From an uncultured Collinsella sp. (lineage in GTDB: Bacteria > Actinomycetota > Coriobacteriia > Coriobacteriales > Coriobacteriaceae): 6,206 nt of DNA. Within the stretch, counting starts at the first letter, position 1; each line of letters begins with the position of its first letter. The stretch covers positions 1-6,206 of the forward strand of contig USOG01000089.1 of NCBI GenBank assembly GCA_900556365.1, in the 5' to 3' direction. Below are positions 1 to 5,736 of the stretch, piece by piece. Both the position numbers and the translations under genes were made by a program. The notes below the pieces were generated by a model that was not told the DNA's origin, ran no database searches, and saw only the letters and a program-made list of their open reading frames with translations.

Positions 1-1848
1 AAGGTCGAGACCGGCCGCGCGACCGACGACGAGCTTTCTGTCGAGATCGCCGACGAGGGCCTGTGCGACCGCTACGTTGCCCGCATCGTGCGCAACGTCA
101 AGGTCGGCCCGTCGCCAGACTGGATGGTCAAGCGCCTCAACGCCCTGGGCGTGCGCCCGCACAACAACATCGTCGACATCACCAACTACGTGATGATGCT
201 CACCGGTCAGCCGCTGCACGCCTTTGACCTGGACACCTTTGCCGAGCGCGATGGCCACCGTCGTGTGGTGGTTCGTGCCGCCCAGCAGGACGAGAAGTTC
301 ACGACGCTCGACGGCGAGGAGCGCGTGCTCGACGCCGGCATGGGCCTCATCACCGACGGTGAGCGCCCCGTGGCGTTGGCCGGCGTTATGGGTGGCATGG
401 ATTCCGAGATCGAGGACGATACCGTTGACGTGATGGTCGAGAGTGCCTGCTTCAACGCCGGCCGCACCTCGCACACCAGCCGCGACCTTTCGCTGATCTC
501 CGACGCCTCCATCCGCTTTGAGCGCCAGGTCGACGAGACCGGCTGCGTGGACGTCGCCAATGTGACGTGCGCGCTCATCGAGGAGATCGCCGGCGGCGAG
601 GTTGCTCCCGGCTATGTCGACGTTTTCCCCGCGCCCAAGACCATCGACAGCATTAAGCTGCGCCTGGCCCGCGTGCACGCCATCTGCGGTGCTGACATCG
701 AGCCCGACTTTATCGAGCGCTCGCTCACCCGCCTGGGCTGCACCGTCGAGCGCGACGGCGAGGACTTTATGGTCACGCCGCCGAGCTTCCGTCCCGACCT
801 GCCGCGTGAGATCGACCTGATCGAGGAGGTCCTGCGCCTGTGGGGCATGGGTCGCGTCACGGCGACCATTCCGGCTGCCAAGAACCACATCGGCGGTCTG
901 ACGCGCGAGCAGAAGCTTACCCGCAAGGTTGGCGAGATCCTGCGCGCCTGTGGCCTCAACGAGACCACGACCTTTGGCTTTGCCGCCCCGGGCGACCTGG
1001 AGAAGATTGGCATGTCCACCGAGGGCCGCGGCTGCCCCGTGGTGCTCATGAACCCGCTGGTAGCTGAGCAGACCGAGATGCGTCGTTCGCTGCTGCCGGG
1101 TCTGCTGCAGTCCGTGGCCTACAACGAGGCGCACGGTACGCCCAACGTACACCTGTACGAGGTCGGCAGCCTGTTCCACGGTCGCGAGAATGCCAGCCTG
1201 CCCAAGGAGACCAAGTCCGTGGCGGGTGTGCTCTCGGGCCAGTGGAGCGAGCAGTCCTGGAGCATGAAGTACCGCAAGTTGCGCTTCTTCTTTGGCAAGG
1301 GCATCGTCGAGGAGTTGCTCGCCCAGCTGCGCATCGAGAAGGTTCGCTTCCGTCCCGTCGAGGGCGAGGGCTATGCCTTCCTGCAGCCGGGTCGTGCTGC
1401 CGAGGTGCTCTCGGGCGGTACCGTGCTGGGCTGGGTTGGCGAGATCCACCCCGAGGCGCGCGAGGCTATGGGCATTGACGAGGTCGTCGTTGCCTTTGAG
1501 CTCGATCTGGACAAGCTGATCAAGGGCGCCCGCAACCAGGAGAACTACCGCGAGTTCTCGCAGTACCCTGCCGTTGAGCACGATCTGGCTATCGTGGTCG
1601 ACAACACCGTGACCTGCGAGGATCTTGAGCGCCGCATTACCAGCGCCGGCGGCAAGCTGCTCGAGGGCGTGCGCCTGTTCGACGTCTACCGCGATCCCAT
1701 CCGCATCGGAGCAGGCAAGAAGTCCATGGCCTTTGCGCTTACGTATCGCTCCGACGACCACACGCTCACCAGCGAAGAGGTCGAAAAGGCGCACCAGAAG
1801 ATCGTTACCAAGGTGTGCAAGGGCGTAAACGGCGAGGTCCGCGGCTAG
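1..1848 (+). CDS. pheT: Phenylalanyl-tRNA synthetase beta subunit, 5'-truncated
   Basis: This is the beta chain of the cytoplasmic alpha2beta2 enzyme that charges tRNA-Phe; the beta chain binds tRNA and edits mischarged Tyr-tRNA. The frame is open from base 1, so 615 residues are present. Family members have about 800, so roughly 180-200 N-terminal residues, including the EMAP-like tRNA-binding domain, lie off the left edge. Seen in order (partial numbering): the B3/B4 editing domain at about 25-205, with DITNYVMMLTGQPLHAFD and LAGVMGG; the B5 domain at about 217-287, ending in RPDLPREIDLIEEVLRLWG; the synthetase-like core at about 295-510; and the FDX-ACB anticodon-binding domain at about 519-614, starting FSQYPAVEHDLAIVVD. 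The usual RFERGVD motif reads RFERQVD here, a small variation. The stop is TAG at 1846-1848. pheS would be expected just upstream, outside the window. The GTG at base 88 is internal and not a start. Identification is secure. Confidence 0.97.
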   Translation, partial: KVETGRATDDELSVEIADEGLCDRYVARIVRNVKVGPSPDWMVKRLNALGVRPHNNIVDITNYVMMLTGQPLHAFDLDTFAERDGHRRVVVRAAQQDEKFTTLDGEERVLDAGMGLITDGERPVALAGVMGGMDSEIEDDTVDVMVESACFNAGRTSHTSRDLSLISDASIRFERQVDETGCVDVANVTCALIEEIAGGEVAPGYVDVFPAPKTIDSIKLRLARVHAICGADIEPDFIERSLTRLGCTVERDGEDFMVTPPSFRPDLPREIDLIEEVLRLWGMGRVTATIPAAKNHIGGLTREQKLTRKVGEILRACGLNETTTFGFAAPGDLEKIGMSTEGRGCPVVLMNPLVAEQTEMRRSLLPGLLQSVAYNEAHGTPNVHLYEVGSLFHGRENASLPKETKSVAGVLSGQWSEQSWSMKYRKLRFFFGKGIVEELLAQLRIEKVRFRPVEGEGYAFLQPGRAAEVLSGGTVLGWVGEIHPEAREAMGIDEVVVAFELDLDKLIKGARNQENYREFSQYPAVEHDLAIVVDNTVTCEDLERRITSAGGKLLEGVRLFDVYRDPIRIGAGKKSMAFALTYRSDDHTLTSEEVEKAHQKIVTKVCKGVNGEVRG

Positions 1849-1955
1849 GTCCTGCGCTGGGGTATGGGTTGGGGCGACTGCTGCCGAATCCTACAAGACC
1901 GTTATGCTCGGTATAAGGCACTGCTGAGCCTGCATATATGACACGCGCATTACAT

Positions 1956-1990
1956 AACGGCGTGCTGCTTTGTCGGCAGTGCGCCGTTTT
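1956..1990 (+). terminator. Probable Rho-independent terminator after pheT
   Basis: A 13-bp stem can form between 1956-1968 and 1976-1988. It has two internal G-T wobbles, a 7-base loop (TTTGTCG) and a GC-rich middle, and is followed by a short T run (1987-1990). It lies about 110 bases after the pheT stop and would end that transcript. The T run is short, so efficiency is uncertain. The loop and the 3' arm coincide with the -35 box and spacer of the next promoter. Confidence 0.6.
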
Positions 1991-1998
1991 GCTATGAT
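1970..1998 (+). promoter_or_regulatory. Sigma70-type promoter of the nickel/cobalt ECF operon
   Basis: TTGTCG at 1970-1975 (4 of 6 matches to TTGACA) and TATGAT at 1993-1998 (5 of 6 to TATAAT) are separated by the ideal 17 bases. Transcription would start near 2004-2006, giving a leader of about 90 bases before the ATG at 2094. The predicted start lies directly before the inverted repeat at 2009-2036, a layout expected of a repressible promoter. This is inference from consensus matching only. Confidence 0.65.
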
Positions 1999-2008
1999 AG
2001 CCCGCGGC

Positions 2009-2036
2009 GTGTTACGAATCTGACAATACGTAACAC
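2009..2036. promoter_or_regulatory. Putative NikR operator (perfect inverted repeat)
   Basis: GTGTTACG at 2009-2016 and CGTAACAC at 2029-2036 are exact reverse complements around a 12-base spacer, 28 bases in total. Written as GTGTTAC-N14-GTAACAC, this matches, as I remember it, the NikR site described in delta-proteobacteria (GTGTTAC-N13/14-GTAACAC). It also has the same overall length as the E. coli nik operator (GTATGA-N16-TCATAC). It starts a few bases after the predicted transcription start of a NikM-type importer, where a bound repressor would block transcription. What is seen is the palindrome and its place; binding by nickel-loaded NikR is inferred. No nikR gene lies in the window. 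Confidence 0.65.
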
Positions 2037-2093
2037 TGGCAAGGTGATTCAAGCGGCGTTGCAATTCCGTGCGCCGATAACCGGGAGGCGTAC

Positions 2094-3176
2094 ATGCACA
2101 TTCCAGATAATTATCTGTCCCCGCAGACCGATGCCGTCATGGCGGTGGCGATGGTGCCCGTTTGGGTCCACTGCATCAAGAAGGTGCGCGCCACGCTCGA
2201 TCGCGAGCATATGGCTTTCCTTGGCATCTGCGCCGCGTTCTCCTTCCTGCTCATGATGTTCAACGTGCCGCTGCCTGGCGGCACCACAGGCCACGCCGTC
2301 GGCGGCGCCCTCATTGCGCTGCTGCTAGGCCCCGAGGCCGCGGCTATCGCTGTCTCGGTCGCGCTGGCGCTGCAGGCGCTGCTGTTTGGCGACGGCGGCA
2401 TCCTGTCCTTTGGCGCCAACTGCTTTAACATGGCCTTCGTGCTGCCGTTTGCCGCTGCTATCGTGTTCCGTGCGCTCAACAGCCGTTTGCACGACAAGAG
2501 CTGGGGCACCTCGGTTTCGGCCATCGTAAGCGGCTGGGTCGGCCTGTGCCTGGCGGCCCTGTGCGCGGCAATCGAGTTTGGTATTCAGCCGATGCTCTTC
2601 ACCAACGCCTCGGGTGCTCCGCTGTACTGCCCCTTCCCGTTGTCCGTGGCCATTCCGGCCATGTTGATCCCGCATATGCTGGTTGCCGGCGTGGTCGAGG
2701 GCGTGACGACTGCCGCGATCTACGGCTTTATCAAGAAGACGGCGCCGGGCGTTATCGTCGGGCCCGAGGCCGTCGATGGCCAGCTTGCCGGCGATGGTAC
2801 TGCCAAGAAGACTTCCCTGATTCCCACGCTCATCCTGGTTGCCGTGCTTGTCGTGGCTACGCCGCTCGGCTTGCTTGCCACCGGTGACGCATGGGGCGAG
2901 TGGGACGCCGAGGGCGCCGCGACCGCCGTTCAGGAGGCTGGTGACGACAGTCTGCAGGCTTCGGTCGGCCTTGATACCCCGACCTTTGCCGACGCTCTGC
3001 CTACGGGTGATTACCTGCAGGCTTATTCCGAGGAGCAGGGTCTTGGCTTTGCCGGTCAGGCTGCCATGTATATCCTGTCCGGCGTGATTGGCGTGGCGGT
3101 GCTCACCATCGCATTCCGTCTGATCTCGCTGACGGTTAAGGAAAGCGGTGCTCATGGCAATAGCCGAGCTGCCTAG
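2094..3176 (+). CDS. nikM: ECF nickel/cobalt transporter S-component, NikM/CbiM fused to a NikN-like domain
   Basis: This is the substrate-specific membrane subunit of a group I energy-coupling-factor importer for Ni2+ or Co2+. The 360 residues start with MHIPDNYLSP. From memory of NikM structures, the metal is held by the N-terminal amine, His2 and His67, and both histidines are here (H67 in TTGHAVGG). FGDGGI (98-103) and GANCFNMAF (107-115) are further family motifs. Residues 1 to about 215 form the multi-helix NikM part. After a linker come one membrane helix (about 240-263), an acidic, presumably extracellular loop (264-320) and a second helix (about 323-348), which is the layout of a NikN/CbiN partner fused in one chain. 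GGGAGG at 2083-2088 sits 5 bases before the ATG, which fixes the start; the mature N-terminus must be exact for metal binding. It is the first gene of the operon and overlaps the next gene. The operator upstream favours nickel; sequence alone does not exclude cobalt, for which the name would be cbiM. Confidence 0.9.
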   Translation: MHIPDNYLSPQTDAVMAVAMVPVWVHCIKKVRATLDREHMAFLGICAAFSFLLMMFNVPLPGGTTGHAVGGALIALLLGPEAAAIAVSVALALQALLFGDGGILSFGANCFNMAFVLPFAAAIVFRALNSRLHDKSWGTSVSAIVSGWVGLCLAALCAAIEFGIQPMLFTNASGAPLYCPFPLSVAIPAMLIPHMLVAGVVEGVTTAAIYGFIKKTAPGVIVGPEAVDGQLAGDGTAKKTSLIPTLILVAVLVVATPLGLLATGDAWGEWDAEGAATAVQEAGDDSLQASVGLDTPTFADALPTGDYLQAYSEEQGLGFAGQAAMYILSGVIGVAVLTIAFRLISLTVKESGAHGNSRAA

Positions 3177-3990
3177 CTGGCTTGCAGCCGAGGAGCGATA
3201 CGAGCCCGCTGGGGCTCGGCATCGTGTGATGCAAAAGAATGTCCTGCACCTGGCGAGCCTGCTCGAGCGGGTTCGCCTGGGTGGAGGCGCACACGAGGGC
3301 GGGTCGATGGTCGACCGCGCCCTTTCTTGCGTTTCGGCTCCGGTGCGTCTGGTGGGGATGTTCGCTTGCGTCCTGTGCGTGTGTCTGACGCAGAGCCCGC
3401 TGTACCTCATGTTGATGGCGGCTATCGCGCTGGTGCTCGTTGCCGTGCGCCCTGTACGCGGGCTGCGCGCGACCTTTGTGCCGGCGTTGGCTGCCGCGGG
3501 GTTTGCCGTGGTTCTGGCGCTGCCCGCCCTGCTGCTGGGCGCTTCCGCTACGGGCGCCATGCTCAAAATTGCGCTTAAGACGTTCATTAACGTGTCGCTC
3601 GTGCTGGGTGTTTCGTGGACGCTCACCTGGAACCGCATGTCGGCGGCGCTCAAGACGCTACATCTGCCCGACGAGGTCATCTTTACGTTTGATATGGCGC
3701 TCAAGCACATCGAGGTGCTGGGTCGCACGGCGCACAATTTGTGCGAATCGGTCATGCTGCGCAGCGTTGGCCGTGCGCCTGAGGGATTTTCGCGTACCGA
3801 TTCGATCGCGGGTATCATGGGCATGACCTTTATCAAGGCGATGGAATGCAGCCGCGCGATGGACGAGGCCATGCTGTGCCGCGGTTTTGCGGGTGCGTAT
3901 CCGGCGCCCGCGCGCGCCGGGTTTGGCTGGCGCGATGCGGTCTATGCGGCCGGCGTGGCGCTGCTGGCGGTGTTGTGCGCCGTGCTGTAG
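3154..3990 (+). CDS. nikQ: ECF transporter T-component, NikQ/CbiQ family
   Basis: This is the transmembrane coupling subunit that links the ATPase to the NikMN substrate module. The chosen ATG gives 278 residues. Hydrophobic helices are visible at about 64-82, 84-99, 106-130, 137-157 and 262-278. The two cytoplasmic coupling motifs of EcfT proteins appear as LRS (202-204, in SVMLRSVGR) and CRG (242-244, in AMLCRGF), corresponding to the usual Ala-Arg-Ser/Gly. Identity with any database protein was not tested. Start choice: AAGGAAAG at 3138-3145 serves either the GTG at 3148 (very close) or the ATG at 3154 (more normal context), and MAIAELPSWL was taken. The gene overlaps the end of nikM by 23 bases, which suggests translational coupling. 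About 60 mostly hydrophilic residues precede the first helix, longer than I expect for CbiQ; a later start at the ATG at 3229 is possible but has no clear ribosome site. Confidence 0.85.
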   Translation: MAIAELPSWLAAEERYEPAGARHRVMQKNVLHLASLLERVRLGGGAHEGGSMVDRALSCVSAPVRLVGMFACVLCVCLTQSPLYLMLMAAIALVLVAVRPVRGLRATFVPALAAAGFAVVLALPALLLGASATGAMLKIALKTFINVSLVLGVSWTLTWNRMSAALKTLHLPDEVIFTFDMALKHIEVLGRTAHNLCESVMLRSVGRAPEGFSRTDSIAGIMGMTFIKAMECSRAMDEAMLCRGFAGAYPAPARAGFGWRDAVYAAGVALLAVLCAVL

Positions 3991-4020
3991 GCGCTGCTGG
4001 TTCCGGCTGGGGATGCAAAT

Positions 4021-4029
4021 AGGGAAGGG
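4021..4029 (+). promoter_or_regulatory. Ribosome binding site deciding the nikO start
   Basis: AGGGAAGGG is the only strong Shine-Dalgarno-like stretch in the 46-base gap before the ATPase gene. It is 7 bases before an in-frame TTG (4037), 19 bases before the first downstream ATG (4049), and downstream of the other in-frame ATG (4013). It therefore favours initiation at the TTG. Confidence 0.6.
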
Positions 4030-4036
4030 CGACGTT

Positions 4037-4807
4037 TTGACGATCGATATGAATAGTGCGGCGGGCACGAACGGTGCGGGCGGCGCCGAGGTCGCGCCGC
4101 TCATCGAGCTGCGCGACGTGGTGTTCTCCTATGCGGGGCATACGGTTGTCGATGGCGTGTCGCTGCAGGTCGATCGTGGTGAACTCGTTGCCCTGCTCGG
4201 TCCCAACGGCTGCGGTAAGACGACGATTATGCGCCTTATTAACGGCCTTGAGCTCGCGGACGCAGGGGCATACCTGTTCGACGGGCACGTGGTCGATGCG
4301 GCGTTTCTAAAGGATTCCGCGGCCGCTCAGCGTTTTCATCAGCGCGTGGGCTTTGTGTTCCAGAATGCCGACGCCCAGCTGTTCTGCGCTACGGTGGGCG
4401 AGGAAGTTGCTTTTGGTCCCGCGCAGATGGGACTGCCGGCAGACGAGCTCGACCGTCGCGTGCACGATGCCATGGAACTGTTTCAAGTTGCCGACCTGGT
4501 CGATGCCTCGCCCTATCAGCTTTCGGGTGGGCAAAAGAAGCGTGTGGCGCTGGCGGCAGTCGTATCGATGAACCCCGATATCTTGGTTCTCGACGAACCT
4601 ACTAATGGGCTCGACGAGGATTCATGCGACATCGTGGTCAACTTCTTGCTGGCCTACGTCGCGGCGGGTAAGACGGTCTTGATGAGCACACATCACCAGG
4701 ATTTGGTGCGACGCCTGGGTGCCCGTGCAATCTATATCGATCGATATCACCATGTGGTCGAGGCGCCTTCGCCGTCGTATGGAACCGAAAGCGGTGCTAC
4801 GGACTAG
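4037..4807 (+). CDS. nikO: ECF transporter ATP-binding protein, NikO/CbiO family
   Basis: This is the cytoplasmic ATPase that powers Ni2+/Co2+ uptake through NikQ and NikMN. With the TTG start it has 256 residues, close to one ABC domain and normal for a single-domain NikO/CbiO. All ATPase motifs are intact: Walker A GPNGCGKTT (55-63), Q-loop Q109 in FVFQNADAQLF, signature LSGGQ (162-166), Walker B ILVLDE (182-187) with catalytic E187, D-loop NGLD (190-193) and switch histidine H219 in STHHQD. FQNADAQLF and EEVAFGP are typical of ECF-type ATPases. The N-terminal 20 residues are Gly/Ala-rich and poorly conserved in character. The gene follows nikQ with a 46-base gap and its own strong ribosome site. 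Alternative starts are the ATGs at 4013 and 4049. The open frame continues upstream into nikQ, but that part is a shadow. Only one ATPase is encoded, so a homodimer is likely. Function is secure; nickel rather than cobalt is inferred. Confidence 0.93.
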   Translation: MTIDMNSAAGTNGAGGAEVAPLIELRDVVFSYAGHTVVDGVSLQVDRGELVALLGPNGCGKTTIMRLINGLELADAGAYLFDGHVVDAAFLKDSAAAQRFHQRVGFVFQNADAQLFCATVGEEVAFGPAQMGLPADELDRRVHDAMELFQVADLVDASPYQLSGGQKKRVALAAVVSMNPDILVLDEPTNGLDEDSCDIVVNFLLAYVAAGKTVLMSTHHQDLVRRLGARAIYIDRYHHVVEAPSPSYGTESGATD

Positions 4808-4827
4808 TTGCTGCGTAGAGCGTGCGT

Positions 4828-4845
4828 AGCCGCCCGCGCGGCTTT
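4828..4845 (+). terminator. Weak terminator-like hairpin after nikO
   Basis: A perfect 6-bp GC-rich stem (AGCCGC at 4828-4833 with GCGGCT at 4838-4843) has a 4-base loop and is followed by only two further T residues. It stands 20 bases after the nikO stop and just before the promoter of the next gene, where a terminator would make sense. The stem is short and the T run poor. Confidence 0.35.
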
Positions 4846-4852
4846 GCCGTGA

Positions 4853-4861
4853 TGGTATAGT
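4853..4861 (+). promoter_or_regulatory. Extended -10 promoter for the phospholipase-like gene
   Basis: TGGTATAGT fits the extended -10 form TG-N-TATAAT with 5 of 6 matches in the hexamer. I see no -35 box at the proper distance, which extended -10 promoters can do without. Transcription would begin near 4867-4869, about 20 bases before the chosen ATG, giving a very short leader. Consensus matching only. Confidence 0.45.
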
Positions 4862-4887
4862 TATCCAGGTTTTTTATGGGGGTGGCT

Positions 4888-5736
4888 ATGCCAAGCTGGA
4901 ACATTCATATCGCTCAGACGGAGCGTTTGCTGGAGCGCACCGGTGCGCTTGCCAAGAGCGTGCGCGACCGCAATGCCTTTTTGTTTGGCTGCGTGGTTCC
5001 GGATATTTTCGTGGGCTATATGGTCCCTGGCATCGCCGATCCCATCCCGTACCGCATTACGCACTTTGCCAAGCCCGAGCCTATCCCTAAGCCGCGTGAG
5101 CACGAGTTCTGGGATACCTATGTGGCACCGTTGCTTAAAAGTTCACCCACCGGTGCGTTAGCCGCGGCGACCTCGATTATCGAGGAGCGCGAGCGACTGA
5201 ATCGCGTGCACTATCCCCAGCGCTACAGGGATGCCGAGCCGGTTGTCGGTCCCGGCGCTCGTGAGTTCTCGCTTGCGTCCGAGGACGTGGCGCAGTCGTT
5301 GCTCGATTTGACACTGGGTGTCTGGTCGCATCTGGTGGCCGATACCGTATGGAATACGCGCGTGAATCAGTACCTGGAGGCGCACGGCGGCAAGCCGTGC
5401 GAGGAGTTCCGCATTAAAAAGCAAGGCGACTTTGACTGGTTTGGCAAGACGCTGGGCATCGTTTCCATCCCGCGTGCGACCGATCGCCTGTATACTGCGG
5501 CGACGCGTTTTGGGCAGTATCCCATCCATAAGGAGTATGTGCTCAAGACCATCGGCGTTATGCACGAGATCGTGCGCGAAAACCCCGGTGAGCCCGATCA
5601 TCCGCCATATCGCCTACTGACCGAGGAGTTCTTCGACGCAACATTTACCGAGGTCATCGAGCTGACCGAGGCGGGATTTGCGGCTCGCGCCGAATCGCCC
5701 GATGTGCCTGCGCTACCCCTGATCACTAGCTGCTAG
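4888..5736 (+). CDS. Zinc-dependent phospholipase C-like protein
   Basis: The 282-residue product resembles the zinc-dependent phospholipase C/S1-P1 nuclease-like fold (the bacterial PF00882-type group). Seen in order: MPSWNIH at the N-terminus (H7), FLFGCVVPDI (D39), ITHF (H59) and the helix LGVWSHLVADTVWN with the H148-x3-D152 pair. These are the spaced His/Asp residues that bind metal in the family. There is no signal peptide and no membrane helix, so the protein should stay in the cytoplasm, unlike the secreted clostridial and Bacillus enzymes. The substrate is unknown; many such bacterial proteins are annotated only by similarity, and phospholipase activity is not shown. Start choice: MPSW is a common beginning for this family, and GGGGG (4878-4882) lies 5 bases before the ATG; an ATG at 4876 would add four residues. 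It appears to have its own promoter. Its stop codon overlaps that of the convergent gene. Confidence 0.75.
   Translation: MPSWNIHIAQTERLLERTGALAKSVRDRNAFLFGCVVPDIFVGYMVPGIADPIPYRITHFAKPEPIPKPREHEFWDTYVAPLLKSSPTGALAAATSIIEERERLNRVHYPQRYRDAEPVVGPGAREFSLASEDVAQSLLDLTLGVWSHLVADTVWNTRVNQYLEAHGGKPCEEFRIKKQGDFDWFGKTLGIVSIPRATDRLYTAATRFGQYPIHKEYVLKTIGVMHEIVRENPGEPDHPPYRLLTEEFFDATFTEVIELTEAGFAARAESPDVPALPLITSC

Noticed and set aside
2054..2076. Hairpin CGGCG / CGCCG in the leader of the nickel operon
   Set aside because: Only 5-6 bp around an 11-base loop, with no T run and no match to a known metal-sensing RNA; easily due to chance in GC-rich DNA.
1849..2093. Cobalamin riboswitch before the CbiM-type gene
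   Set aside because: CACTGCTGAGCCTGC near 1919-1933 loosely recalls a B12 box, but it lies upstream of the promoter, the space is too short for the aptamer, and the other conserved elements are absent.
2325..3872. A 515-codon open frame on the minus strand opposite nikM and nikQ
   Set aside because: It is low in motifs, rich in Arg, Ser and Ala, and opposite two clearly recognised membrane protein genes. Long antisense frames of this kind are common in GC-rich coding DNA.
3887..4036. Longer N-terminus for the ATPase beginning inside nikQ
   Set aside because: The extra residues are Arg- and Cys-rich out-of-frame reading of the nikQ end and lack homology-like character; the strong ribosome site lies after them.
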